Assembly: GCA_024036415.1 (NCBI GenBank)
Contig: JAMWET010003474.1
Coordinates: forward strand, 325,045 to 389,044
DNA: 64,000 nt
Source: Prochilodus magdalenae
Lineage: Eukaryota; Chordata; Actinopteri; Characiformes; Prochilodontidae
Direction of reading: 5' to 3'
Shown: positions 34,230 to 46,319 of the stretch, piece after piece
Layout of the letters: each line of letters begins with the position of its first letter
How positions within the stretch are numbered: position 1 is the first letter of the stretch
Notes under the pieces: generated by a model
What the model was told of the DNA's origin: nothing
Seen by the model: only the letters and a program-made list of their open reading frames with translations
Databases searched by the model: none
Position numbers and translations under genes: made by a program

Positions 34230-36330
34230 CTAAGGGGGGGAAAAAAAAATATATATATATACAAGAGGTGACATTTCTTAAATCTTCACTGCTAATGATA
34301 CATTTCAAATTTAAAACTTTACTGACATCGTTTTGGTCTTGTCTGTATGTTATGTGCACATCACCATATGGCCTATTTAAAGGAATCTTTTAAAACACGT
34401 TTGGTACCTGACATTTTCTCCATTTTAAATAATCTGCTTAAGTAAACAACTAGGATTTCCAAAGTGTTTATTGTGAAATGCATGTTTCTAAAAACAGTGA
34501 TTCAGAATGCAGCAGTGGTGATAGGAACCAGATATCCGAATAGTTTAATGTCTCTCAAATTTAATTTATCTGCTCGATGCCAGAGACACTGATAAATATA
34601 ACTGCAGGGTTTCAGCAGAATGAAAGGAGGCTGTGCCATTTTACCAAATCACAGTCCAGTCCTACATAATGTGCAGCCCTAATATGTGCACCAGCAAGAA
34701 CAAGGTCATGCCATGGCATATGCCCTTAGATTGTAACTGCTCGTACGAGACATTTGGGAAAGGGTGTGCTAGTGTAATGCCTTTGCACATTTGAAAATTG
34801 GGTCACACATGAATACTTAACATGTGGACAAGCATACGTCATAACTCCAGCTGGGCATGGTACATGCAAAACCTGCACACCGCTCGAGTTTGCTCTACAA
34901 CAAGCTGCTATTATACCAACGCTTGTGTAAAACAGCAAGGTGTTTAATGCTGCACAGTTTTCTTTTAAATAAACGTTCGGCCACGTTTCGTCAGCGCTGA
35001 ACGCAGCCCAGCTGTGCTATACAGAGTATGCACATGTCACAGTTGATAGGAGTCACTGAGGTTCAGTGTGAATGCCATGAAAACACAAGCATCTAAAAAT
35101 CGGAAGGAGCTATGATTGACAGTATGAGCAGATTCAGCATGAATTCAGAACAGACAGACGAATGGTAAAGAAAGTAATGCAAATGGATTGCACAAGGCTG
35201 AACCAAGCTTCCTATTTGCCAAATTCTGGTCAAATGTCCCCATCCCATCAGCAGTAAGCGCCCCAGGACAGACTGTAAATACTGCACAAGAAGTCAGCGA
35301 ATAGAAAGCCCTCTTTAGCTTCAAATTCATCACTAGCAATCGCACAAACAACTGGAATTCAATCAGCAAAACATGAGCTTGCAGTTGTCACGTCATATAC
35401 TGTATTGATCAGTCATCAATTAAATACATTGACATTAGTATATGTGTATATGCTACATAAACATGACATTTGCTGACCTGGAGACTAAACTAGATTATCT
35501 AGACAAAAACAGACATCTAGATAACAAACCTCTAAGTCATAATGGGGCTATTATACTGGCTTGACGCTTCAGACTCCAGATGAAGCAAAGATATCTTTTC
35601 AGTCTATGGCAGAGAGAGAGACAGAGAGAGACTGACTGACATGGCTTATAAATTAACCAAGGGCACCAATTCAGTTAGGGTGGTTCTCTAATAGCTTTTA
35701 GTACAGCTATTTTACAGTCTATTACTGGCTTCATGTTGTGTTGAAATGTCATGTATGAGATGAGCACACATGAACATCATGATGATGTTGTATTTACTAG
35801 TGGGTAACTTTTCAGAATTAGTGGGATTTTTTTTTTGTTTTCCAGGTTGGCGGCATCAACAACAACGACAAAAACAAAAAAACTCTTGATATTTGTATTG
35901 TAAGCTTGTTGTACTTTGGTTATTTAGCAGCCACACATCAATATAAATAACATACATATAAAATACTAATATAAGCACATGTTATTTAATGCTTCTAACT
36001 GGATATAAATATTACCTGCCTCATAGGCATCTTCTGCACATCATTCTGTTGCAGTAATGGTAAGTTAAACAAAAGCAGAATTCCCACCCAAATGCACCTG
36101 AACACAAAACAAGGTGCAGGAGGACCTGAATTGCCCACATGGCAAGTGTCATTTGTCTTCCTCATTAAAAAGGGGCGGGGACGTGTTTCCAGCCAAGGTT
36201 CCCGGATGTGTCATTCGCTACCTTTGCATGTATTCACATCACAGAAGGGCGGACTTGGAGGAGGACTTATGGGTGGGATTTGGGATAAACGATATCTATT
36301 AGAAAAACACTACTACTATTACTAATAATA
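34230..36330. other. interior of unit 1, no recognised exon
   Basis: No exon recognised. Short (AT)n at 34249-34260 and (TAA)n at 36320-36352. Confidence 0.4.
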
Positions 36331-36751
36331 ATTATAATAATAATAATAATAATGTGAGGGGCGGGATTGTTGTTGTGTAGGGCTCTATGTCAGCGCGGAT
36401 TACAAATCTATGACCGAATTATTACTACTCACAATTAACAGTAACCCTGCGGGACCATGCCGCCCCACAAACCGAATCCGAGGATACAGGAACTCCACTT
36501 CCTCGCTCCTGTGTGAAACGGCCCACTTCATGTAGTAACACCTGCTCCCTGTACTTGTTATCCACATTAGCATTAGCTTTGTAGCTCCAGGGCACAACTA
36601 AAGATGACACCTCAGGCAGCAAACTTGTGCAGCTTTATTGATGGTATTTGGGGTGAGAAGAAAACTGAGTACATTCGTTCGATTTTCGCCAGGCTGCTCC
36701 TTTAAATGGCGACACGACGTTAAAAAGGCACATGATAAAGTATACTTACAC

Positions 36752-36960
36752 TTTAACGCAGTGTACACAGTGACTTAGTGCCAGCACGGAGCGACTGCAG
36801 CGGCTGTAAGGGTTCAAACGAGCGTCACTCCTACGTGCCGAGAACAAAGCATGTGCATTAGTAACGATGTTGTCTCGGGAGGACTCTCCTGCCACGAATG
36901 CGCTTCTTTATGGGGCTCCAGGCGGACTGAACACGAGTTAGTCCAATACCGCCTCTACAG
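36752..36960 (-). promoter_or_regulatory. CpG-rich first exon/promoter, unit 1
   Basis: CpG-dense sequence (CACGGAGCGACTGCAGCGGC and neighbours) with a minus-strand donor (AAAGT/GTAAGTATA) at about 36750. The same layout, including CCTGCCACGA, recurs at 45645-45850. Probably an untranslated first exon. Confidence 0.45.
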
Positions 36961-37094
36961 GCCGGAGGTTTAGGCATCAGCAGCTCTGAAAGCATCGGAT
37001 GAACTAACTCAGCTGCGTTAATTCACCTGGATGCTTTTAGTCCATCTGATTCTCTGTACACTCTGTTACCCCTTTTACCCTAATTCTTCAATAG

Positions 37095-37564
37095 TCAGGA
37101 CCACCACAGTGCAGGTATTATGTGGGTGGTGGATCATTCTCAGCACTGCAGTGACACTGGTGTGTTAGTGTGTGTTGTGCTGGTGTGAGTGGATCAGACA
37201 CAGCAGTGCTGCAGGAGTGTTTAAACACTGTGTCCACTCACTGTCCACTCTATTAGACACTCCCACCTTGCTGGTCCCCCTTGTAGATGTAAAGTCAGAG
37301 ACGATAACTCACCTGGCTCTGTAGAGTTTGTGTTGGTCATCCTGTAGTCCTTCATCGGTGGACAATGTTGGCTGGATAGTTTTGCTTGGTGGACCATTTT
37401 CAGTCCAGCAGTTACGCTATGGTGTCCAGCAGCCCTGGACTCACATCAGCACAACACACACTAACACACCACCCTGTGTGCAGTGGTATCACTGCAGTGC
37501 TGAGAATGATCCACCACCCACATATTAACTGCACTGTGGTGGTCCTGTCCTGTGAGGGTCCTGA
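37095..37564. mobile_element. 470-bp fold-back MITE
   Basis: Begins TCAGGACCACCACAGTGCAG and ends with the inverse (CACTGTGGTGGTCCTGTCC, then GGTCCTGA). The arms extend inward through GTGGTGGATCATTCTCAGCA and its inverse for over 70 bp, so a single strand can form a long hairpin. This is a common fish repeat, probably hAT-derived; the superfamily is inference. Confidence 0.75.
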
Positions 37565-37621
37565 CCATTGAAAAAAAAGGTGATGGGGGTAAAGTATGCA
37601 GAGAAACAGAAGGTGCACCTA

Positions 37622-38153
37622 CAGGGGTTGGACAATGCAATTGAAACACCTGGTTTTAGACCACAATCATTTATTAGTATGGTGTAGAGCCTCCTTTTGC
37701 GGCCAATACAGCGTCAGTTCGTCTTGGGAATGACATATACATGTCCTGCACAGTGGTCAGAGGGATTTTAAGCCATTCTTCTTGCAGGATAGTGGCCAGG
37801 TCACTACGTGATGCTGGTGGAGGTTCGTCCTTCTTAGTGGTATGCTGACATTACCCTGGATACTGTGGCTCTTGATACATCACAAAGACTCGCTGTCTTG
37901 GTCACAGATGCGCCAGCAAGACGTGCACCAACAATCTGTCCTCTTTTGAACTCTGGTATGTCACCCATAATGTTGTATGCATTGCAGTATTTTGAGCAGA
38001 ACTGTGCTCTTACCTGCTAACTGAACCTTCACACTCTGCTCTTACTGGTGCAATGTGCAATTAATGAAGATTGGCCACCAGGCTGGTCCAATTTAGCCAT
38101 GAAACCTCCCACACTAAAATGACAGGTGTTTCAGTTTCATTGTCCAACCCCTG
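37622..38153. mobile_element. 532-bp non-autonomous mariner-like element, copy A
   Basis: Ends CAGGGGTTGGACAATG and CATTGTCCAACCCCTG, flanked by TA (37620-37621, 38154-38155). Contains an antisense-looking piece of coding-like sequence (TLDTVALDTSQRLAV in one frame). Nearly identical to copy B at 42604-43136. Confidence 0.88.
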
Positions 38154-38159
38154 TATATG

Positions 38160-39300
38160 GTAGGTAGAGCTGATAAAATGAATAGTGAGTGTAGATACAC
38201 TGAGGTGGTCATAATGTTATGGCTGATATGTGAAGAAGACAACACAGTCTCCAAGAATAATGCTAAAAAATCACACAATAATTATCACGTATTTCTGAGA
38301 ATACATCATGATCAAAACACACACAAACTTTAATAATAAGAGTAAATAGTGAAACGATACAGAATATATGAGGATGGAGTATTTGCAAAAACAGGGAAAT
38401 CGAGGAGATAAAACAATGATGTAACAGCAACATTGTGAAACTGAATGGAAAAAGATTATACTGACACTTGATTATGAAATAAGAGACAGTATAAGCTCAT
38501 ATGATTCAGATGATCGGATTGTTTTAACAGGTAAGGTGTTTTAACAGCAGCAGATTCTGATACAGAAGATTGGCTAAGCTGTAGTAGACACATTAAACAA
38601 GACACTTATTCAGCTCCACATGCTAACATAGGCAACACGTAGTCAGAGAAAGTACATCATTATGATAAGAGATGACGTGTGAAAAGGCCATGGCTTCAGT
38701 CAAGCCTGCTTGTTTAGAGATTGTGGAGAAAGTCATATGGCTCAAGTGTGTACAAGCTACCAGAGCTACCAGTCGAGATCATGCAGAAGGTCCAGACGAG
38801 TCTGAAGTCAGATACTTGAAACCGGAAGGAACAGTGGCTGGAAATTCAATACATGACTCAAAGACAAATCTGAGGTTTTTCTGAATTTTTTTTTGAAGGA
38901 ATGGGAGGCGTCTTGCCTCCGAGGCTGCAGACTGGTCAAACGTCCAAAGAGATGTGTTGCAATTCTTCTTCATACCGCTCGGAGAGTATTCCTTGCAGGC
39001 AGCATAAGGGAAAAGCCAGATCATGCAATCACAGCATTTTGCACCCACAAATTTGACATCAACCAGCATTAATCAAAACACAGCTACAGAGTTCAGGAAG
39101 TACATTCAATTATCACACAAATCATATATTTCATGTCTCATTATGCTGTTGGTGTTTTTTCAGCTTCCCAGTTCTATAGGAAAATGTCTGTTTGGATATG
39201 GTTCCGTTTTGCCGTTTAGCTTTATGGTAAAATTCAGTCTGTGTCTTTAAAATCCTGCCTAGCTGTGTCTTACTCGATGTAACCCACTGCTGGAAGCCAT
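38160..39300. other. spacer between the two duplicated units
   Basis: No gene recognised; a 70-codon plus frame at 38672-38884 has no motif and an overlapping minus frame is equally open. Confidence 0.4.
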
Positions 39301-40771
39301 GTTTAAGATAAAGGGGTGTTGCCAGGGTGAGAGGTTTTTGAGGGTCTCAGGGTGAACCTTGGGTTCTTGTGCTCCAGGAACCTTGTCCATCAGGTCAGGT
39401 TTTCAACCACTAGCACCATCTTGCTTTGTTTCCCCTCCATGCATGTGCAGAACAGCTAAGGTTGTTCTGCTTCTTCTGCCTGGACCACGTAGTAGCTGTG
39501 TTCTGTAACTCGTTCTTCTATACCAGCTTTGACACAGAGCAGAGGGAAGGTAGCAGAGTAGATGGTTCAGACTTGATCTCCATCTCAGGACACACACAGA
39601 CTAGTCCAGCCATGGATGATTGTAGGATAAGCAGTTAATGGAGCTGTGGCAACTACTGGGATTTAAGCAAAGCTCAATGAAGGGGTGGACTTGGATGCTT
39701 CCCAGCTACAAAGGGGAATGTGAATGTGACTTCAGAAAGTACATGGAACAGCTGGATAGGTATGGAGACAAAACGAGATCATGTTTTTAGAATGGAATGC
39801 TAAGAATCAGGTTTTATACAGGACTCTAGAGAGAGTCCCTCATAGGAGTCGTTGTAGGAGCCAATGAGTCCGAACCTCTGAAGGCATTTTCTGAAGAAGA
39901 AAGAGAAGGAGATGAGAAAAGCATGTAATGAATGCGCTTAAAGAATGCTAGCTGACAGAGCTTGCTATAAATGAAAGCATTAAGAGAGTAAAGGACGGGA
40001 ATAATCTCACCTTTGATGTCTGCAGTGTTCTAAGAGACATCTAACATGGACCCCAAAGAAAGGCTTGATGGCTGTCTACTTCAAGAAGCATGAAAGTACA
40101 GTACCAGTCAAAAGTACACTTGCTAGATATTGTACACTGTAGGTTTTAAGCTCACCTAAAAAGTATTACAGTATAGAAATCATAATCGTGAGGTATTCAA
40201 AGTGGTATGAGGGCTCTTTATATCTCAGAAAACCAAACTTTTGCATTCAGTAGGAAAGTTCTGGAGAGTCTGGAAACTAGGCAGGCCAGGTCATCGCTTG
40301 TTGGTATTTGTCACTTTCTTTTTTTTTGCAGGACTAATAGGCAGGGATATTATTTCACGTTACGGTGTATTCTGTGTTTATGCTTAGGAGTAAACGACTC
40401 CCTAGCAAGGACCAACCCCTATGAAATTGGTTGACTGTGGCTGATGTATGATCTTACAACCAGGCTTACTGAAAATTGACTAACTAGACTAAAACCACCA
40501 AAGTTGATGCACTGCTCGACCTGTATGTATGAAAATATGTCCCCAAGGACATAATATTGCCACTAGGTGAAATTAAAGAGTTTATCTATTATTTTCAAAA
40601 TATTGTTTTTACTTTAGTTTTTTACTTGTCTTTTTTTTCAGTGGCAAAAGAGGTACAAGGTGTGTCTTCCGTTTTATGTTCTCATGCATCATTGGATGCT
40701 TTCAAAGTTAATAGCAATTGTGTAACATAATTTACCTGGTTCTCTATTATTCCAGCTGAGGGTAAAACTGT

Positions 40772-40948
40772 GTGGTTGGTGTAGCTCAGCGGATAACACC
40801 ACTCACTACCTGCCACGTAGCCACAACCACACGTGGGAGACTGGGGGCCGAATCCCGGGCTGAGTGACTATGCTGTGCTACACCAATAAGAGTCTTATAC
40901 TTGTAAGTCACTCTGGATAAGAGCATCAGCTAAATACTATAAATGTAA
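40772..40948 (+). mobile_element. tRNA-derived SINE
   Basis: Head: TTGGTGTAGCTCAGCGGATA, an A-box-like tRNA start, followed about 50 bp on by a B-box-like GGCCGAATCCCGG. Tail: CACTCTGGATAAGAGCATCA and TAAATACTATAAATGTAA, the RTE/L2-type 3' tail typical of fish SINEs. Confidence 0.8.
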
Positions 40949-41611
40949 AGTTCCCAAGCACTGACCACTACGTGCAACTACAGTACGTTGTATGTTAAGG
41001 TGTTGATCGCTATTTTTAGACTGCTGAGGTTGTGAGCAGTTCACAAAGGTGATGTTAACTAGCTGTGTAGTTAGCAAAACCGTGAATCTGTTTATGGAAG
41101 GAAAAAAAACCTATGGTCTCCTAAGAAAAGTTAAATTTCCAAAAAGAAACCTAGTGTATAAACAGTAATACAAGAGCTGCTTGAAGCTGAGCTATGGGGA
41201 CAAACCATCAGCAATTACACCTTGCCAGTAAAATAGGGTTAAATGTGGGACCTGTACAACATGCTCTCTTTCTGTTTCTATCCGTGCCAGTCAAAAGTTT
41301 GGGCATGCCTCCTCATAGAAAGGTTTTCCTGAAATGTACACTGAAGCTTCAAAACTATAAATGACACACATTAAATTATACAGAGACAAAAAGTTAAGAA
41401 CAATCAAAACTAGCACTTGATACATTCTTTACAGCAGCCCCCTCCTGCCTAGATCCAGCTTTGCACACTTTTGGCATTTTCTCAAGTAGCTTCTTGAAGA
41501 GCCTCTGTAGATCCTATTCCTGAATGAAAGAATTAGCCTTTAGATAGAAAATGCCTTAAATGATCAAAGACATGCATTCAATCAGGTATGTCCAAACTCG
41601 TACATGCTAAT

Positions 41612-42043
41612 CTATACGGTGGAGTCAACTGGCATGTTGCAGTTCTCTAATTTCTGTGCCGTTTTGGCCTGAGCACTTCTCTTTCTTGGTTTCTGCCCTC
41701 TAGATAAGCCAGCTTCACGCAGTCTTCTTTGAATTGTTGAAATCGAAACAACAGACTCTCTAGTAGCATTGAGCTGTGCTTGTATTTTAGGAGCGCTTAA
41801 TTGCCCATCTCGTAGGCTTATGACTCTAATAAACTTGTTCTCTGATTCAGAGGTCACTTTCGGCCTCCCTGACCTCGCCCGGTCCTCATGTGTACCGGTT
41901 TCTTCAACTCTTTTAATGGTTTTAGCCACAGCACTTACAGACACTTGCAGTGCTTTCGCTATTTGTCTTAGTGTTTGGCCTTCCTTTCTTAAAGTAATTA
42001 CAGACTCTCGTTTTTCTCTGCTTAACTGAGTGCGTTTTGCCAT
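41612..42043 (-). CDS. Tc1-type transposase N-terminal half, paralogue 2
   Basis: 143 codons from ATG at 42043 (an ATG three codons earlier gives MCK extra). Same two helix-turn-helix units and GRPKVTSESE linker as the frame at 33379-33807; both lack the DDE catalytic domain. The C-terminal 20 residues after GQKPRK are unrelated between the two copies, so the conserved part ends where catalytic-domain homology should begin. Inactive as a transposase on its own. Confidence 0.75.
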   Translation of the reverse strand: MAKRTQLSREKRESVITLRKEGQTLRQIAKALQVSVSAVAKTIKRVEETGTHEDRARSGRPKVTSESENKFIRVISLRDGQLSAPKIQAQLNATRESVVSISTIQRRLREAGLSRGQKPRKRSAQAKTAQKLENCNMPVDSTV

Positions 42044-42603
42044 TTTACACACCCTTTACATTCAGAATGTCACTGAAGGGGTTTGTTGCCTATGTTTCTA
42101 GTGTGATAACACATGTATTCATAGAAATGAATTTATAGTACTGTCACTCATAGTAACAGCTACGAAAAGTTAATGGGTTAACATGATAATTCACTTTTAG
42201 GACATATAACTTCTTCTTTCGTCTTAAACGTCTTTTAATTCTGTTATACACAGTTCACTTCGAGCATATCTAATGTAATTTAATCTAAACCACTTTGCTT
42301 CACAGAGATAGTCAGTGTTTAAATGCTGAAACTTTTGACTGGTTCTGTATCTTCTACAAAGAAGCTGTCAAATGACACTCCGATGCCATCACAGTAGAGA
42401 CAGGCGTTGACACATACAACCTGAGAGAAAAGAATACTAGTGGTGAAGCTCCTTACCAACTTCTGACAATTAAATTAGAAAGTTAAGTTGATTTGGATAT
42501 TCAATCATTTTTATTACTTGAAAAAACAAACCAACGAACAGAAACACTAAAGGCTGGTATGAGAATTATGGGCTGACTCTGGTACATAAACATTAAGCAT
42601 GTA

Positions 42604-43136
42604 CAGGGTTTGGACAATGAAACTGAAACACCTGGTTTTAGACCACAATCATTTATTAGTATGGCGTAGGGCCTCCTTTTGCGGCCAATACAGCGTCAGT
42701 TCGTCTTGGGAATGACATATACTGCGTCCTGCACAGTGGTCAGAGGGAGTTTAAGCCATTCTTCTTGCAGGATAGTGGCCAGGTCACTACGTGATGCTGG
42801 TGGAGGTTCGTCCTTCTTGGTGGTATGCTGACATTACCCTGGATACCGTGGCTCTTGATACATCACAAAGACTTGCTGTCTTGCTCACAGATGCGCCAGC
42901 AAGACGTGCACCAACAGTTTGTCCTCTTTTGAACTCTGGTATGTCACCCATAATGTTGTGTGCATTGCAGTATTTTGAGCAGAACTGTGCTCTTACCTGC
43001 TAACTGAACCTTCACACTCTGCTCTTACTGGTGCAATGTGCAATTAATGAAGATTGGCCACCAGGCTGGTCCAATTTAGCCATGAGACCTCCCACACTAA
43101 AATGACAGGTGTTTCAGTTTCATTGTCCAACCCCTG
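42604..43136. mobile_element. 533-bp non-autonomous mariner-like element, copy B
   Basis: Same ends and interior as 37622-38153, TA on both sides (42602-42603, 43137-43138). Only scattered differences from copy A, including a two-base change in the left end (GGGTTTGG). Its host site is not homologous to that of copy A, so the two insertions are independent of the segment duplication and look recent. Confidence 0.88.
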
Positions 43137-44264
43137 TAAGTACGTATCGTAATATTGTGGTATTGTGATATTGTGCATCATGGAAAACTGGCATTCAACT
43201 AATTATGACATATTCAAATTTAAAGCATTGATCTCAACACTGGAAACTGAATCATGTGAATGCCAAACAATCAGTCAAATAGTAATGATTTAAAACAGTA
43301 GCTCAGCATCATCTAAATATTCTGCTTTCACAGTATACGATAAACGCAAAATCACATACAGGTTTGCACTCAGTGGAGGAACACAGTGGAGAGATTTCCT
43401 GATCTAAAGAAACTGTGTTCCATGCATTCTTCACTGATGTCCACTAGTTGGGTTTTTCCTCTTTACACTCAGACTTGCTCTTTCATACCAGAATGCTATC
43501 TTCTCCCATAGTAGTCTCTCTCTTAGGAAACTTCTCGTCCTTTACTGTTCTATTCCTTCTAGACCCCCCCCCTCCCCAGATCCCATTTCATTAGCACATC
43601 TTCTCTTCCATCTCTGCATCATGAACATAACTCTAAACATTCACTAACACCAGATGTACATTTCCCACATTTTGGGGTTTATAGACCACGGCTTCATCAT
43701 GTGCACACGCTGAGCATGGCCACAACCATTTTACTGCATTGGTTATCCAATCAAGGGATGTGTAGCTGGCAGGAGGTTACATTCCAAATACTTAACCTCC
43801 ATTTGTTAACAGACCTATCCAGGCTTTTGTTAACAGACCTATTCCAGCGTTTGCTATCTCTTAGGTAGCAACTTAGCACTGCATCATTCAGTCTCACTGG
43901 TCGGACAGAAGGTATGATTTTTGATCTTTCTGTGTTTTCTGTCAATGCAATGTTCAGCATGCATTATGCAAATACAGCCTAGAATGGACGGATCAGTGTT
44001 TTGGGGGGCGGAAACAGATCACCTTGCAGCATGATCGGCCGGTAGCCAAGACCTATCAAGGGCGAGTCTGGTCACTGCTTTGACATCTTTGTGTTAAAAA
44101 AGAATCATTCTGCGGCTCATAGCATTTCAGCGGAGGCATGAAGCCATGCGCACATTGGCACAGTGACAACGTTACCAGTGGAACGCATGATTATCAGAGG
44201 AGATAAAGGTATTTATGGTGGTACAGGAGGATGTTCTGAACTTCATTTTTTTTTATAATACTGT

Positions 44265-44362
44265 GCTTGCCCTGCGATGGACTGGCGGCCTGTCCAGGAT
44301 GCTTCCTGCCTTCTGCCCACTGAATGCTAGGATAAGCTCCAGACATGAGAGGATAAGTGAAT
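44265..44362 (+). mobile_element. SINE fragment (3' tail part)
   Basis: TGCGATGGACTGGCGGCCTG and CCTGTCCAGGATGCTTCCTG followed by GAATGCTAGGATAAGCTCCA match the well-known fish SINE/LINE core and tail. The 79-codon frame across it is not a gene. Confidence 0.7.
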
Positions 44363-45644
44363 ACTGTGCTTGCCAGAAATTCACAAATAAAGGTGTAGCA
44401 TCTATGGCAACCAAAAAAAGAGCAATATGCAGTTTATGCCACTGCTGTGTTTGATGGAAACAGTTGGGAAAACCGAACTCCTGATAGAACGATTCGCTCA
44501 ACACTGCAAGCTGTGGACCGTTTCTGCTTATGGTGGTACAATTTTCCAACTCCGTTGATAACGATGTTATGTCTGGCTTACCATCATTCATCTACCACAA
44601 ACCTGTGAACACAACAACTGATACTTGTTGTACTGGGTTTTGTGACACACTCTCAGGTGCCATAATTGATTAGTGCTGTCTTAATTTTGCTTCACACTGC
44701 TAGTTTTACTAATCAGAAGCAGAGCCAGACATGGTACACAAAGACCAGACTGATGGCATGTTTTCTATTAGCATAGTTAACACAGTCAAAAGCTCTGTAT
44801 TTCTATTTAGTGCTTGAAAAAGGAACTGCAGGGTCATGTGACCAAGGAGTCTAGTCAAGGTCTGCACAAATCCTTAACTCACAAACTATGGATCAAACAC
44901 TTTACGTCACTTATCGACTAAAGTAGAGAAATATCCACTGAATGCATACTTCCATCTCTACATACAACCTATGGGCATGCCACCATGGCATAGGGGCTAC
45001 TAATTAAAGATGGATTTGGCTCCTTAACAGGAATCCCACCTATCTGCCTATTCTTCTGCATTCCCCAGCTAGTCAGGGAAGGATTGTACATTTTCAAAAG
45101 CTCTCCCACCTTCAAGAAACATCATTAGAAGGCGTACCTTTGTAAGAGATGAGCAGGCATGTTTATAACAGATGTAGCAAGGCTTGCCCTTTTCCCATTT
45201 TGGCCATGATACCCCTTTACTCAGCCCTTCAGACAGGTATCTCCTGAGACGCTGCAGACGAGACTAGAACTTGAGTACACAGCGCATCTTTCACAGGCAG
45301 CCTATGCAAAGCCACCAGCAGCCACGCGTTATCAGCCCCATGCATCAAAACCAGCAGGTGAGATGTTCTCGTTTGCTGGATATTTCACCTTTGTGTAAAC
45401 ACACGGGCTACAACCAGTCCAGAACAGACCTTCATGTCCCGGCAGTCTGAGACCCCCCAACTGTCCCAAAGCTGATACTCTAATGTGCTAAGTACACATA
45501 TAACCGGACAGCCAGCTCTGTTAACGGACTGAACGCAGTTTAACTGGACCAGATAAACAAACACTGCAACTAAACCGCCAACTAAACCGCAAGAACCGAG
45601 CCAGCGCTAAAAGCGTGAGTAATAAAGTAGGCTCTACTTACACT

Positions 45645-45848
45645 ACAACGCACTACAGAGAGTACCGGCGGGTGGTACACTGAGGTGTTTACACTGCTGA
45701 GATCAGAGAGCGCACAGCACAGTGGATCTGGAAAAGACACACTGCTAGGGGGCGTTTCCTGCCACGACTACCGCTGCTTCTGTTGGGATTTAGTGGAAGA
45801 CCCAACACCACTAGCCGTATTACTGCCACCTACAGAGTGGAGGTTTAG

Positions 45849-45850
<2 letters not shown>
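45645..45850 (-). promoter_or_regulatory. first exon/promoter, unit 2
   Basis: Counterpart of 36752-36960: donor GTAGT/GTAAGTAG at about 45645, CpGs, CCTGCCACGA and ATTACTGCCACCTACAGAG. The latter phrase also precedes adsl exon 1 (4287-4303), so it may be a repeat-borne sequence. Confidence 0.4.
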
Positions 45851-45915
<65 letters not shown>

Positions 45916-45977
45916 TATAATAATAATAACAATAATCATAATATTAATAATAATATATCTGCATTTCATCTATTTAC

Positions 45978-46044
<67 letters not shown>

Positions 46045-46072
46045 AAGAGAGAGAGAGAGTTTAGAGAGAGAG
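45849..46072. repeat. (AAT)n, (CTAT)n and GA microsatellites
   Basis: (AAT)n at about 45851-45950, (TCTA)n at 45977-46043, GA at 46045-46072. The poly-Asn frame here is an artefact. Confidence 0.95.
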
Positions 46073-46319
46073 AGATTTTTCCTGCAGTTCCTGCAGATTC
46101 GACAGTAGAGGTGAAGTGTTGATAGCACATCCAAAAGCATCCCACACATCATGAATGGGGGATAGATCTGGTGGACCATTGGGATGTGGTATAACTGGAG
46201 ATTTGCAGCATTAAAAATCCCCCTTGAAAAATCTATAGGAATTGCATGAGGCTGCCATGTCAGCACTGGTGAAAGTATGACAGCCTGAGGCTGTTTTGAG
46301 AGTACATGGAGACCCTAGC

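Larger units (their letters stand above)
31925..36960 (-). other. tandem duplication unit 1 (uncharacterised minus-strand transcription unit)
   Basis: Blocks in this unit recur in the same order in unit 2 (39360-45850): a GC-rich first-exon region with donor GTAAGTA (36752; 45645), a block ending in GATAC at 34163-34220 (42349-42422), a block ending CAAAGG/GAAAGG with a GT donor at 32500-32595 (40010-40096), a short exon-like block at 32300-32345 (39835-39895) and a segment with AGGTCAGGTTTT (32081; 39394). A 68-codon open stretch on the minus strand (about 32135-31930) includes KENDTEVKWGKNGGKKPDL and ends LMRSE before a stop, but in unit 2 the matching DNA is not open. I recognise no protein family; the unit may be non-coding or decayed. 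Confidence 0.5.
40099..42347 (-). mobile_element. Tc1-type element in unit 2, with inner SINE
   Basis: Outer ends CAGTACCAGTCAAAAGT (from 40099) and ACTTTTGACTGGTTCTG (to 42347), TA on both sides. A second, similar end (GCCAGTCAAAAGTTTGGGC) lies at about 41288. Interior sequence matches unit 1's element in blocks (for example CTAGGCAGGCCAGGTCAT versus CCAGGCAGGTCAGGCCAT). A tRNA-derived SINE is inserted. Confidence 0.65.
39360..45850 (-). other. tandem duplication unit 2
   Basis: Counterpart of unit 1, longer because of a SINE, a 533-bp mariner-like element and other insertions. The blocks equivalent to unit 1 exons keep their splice-like edges (for example CATCAAAG/GTGAGAT at about 40010 and CTTCAG at about 39897), but open frames are not shared consistently between the two units. 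One of the blocks can be read KCLQRFGLIGSYNDSYEGLS; the matching unit 1 block has a stop in that frame. Confidence 0.5.

Noticed and set aside
38672..39069. Opposed frames of 70 and 96 codons
   Set aside because: No motif; in the spacer between duplicated units; neither has splice edges.
40772..40948. A functional tRNA gene
   Set aside because: The A- and B-box-like segments fit a tRNA-derived SINE head: the body does not fold as a cloverleaf and a LINE-type tail follows.
45685..46122. 145-codon frame with a long Asn run
   Set aside because: Built on (AAT)n and (TCTA)n microsatellites; the N-terminal part lies in a duplicated first-exon region read on the opposite strand.
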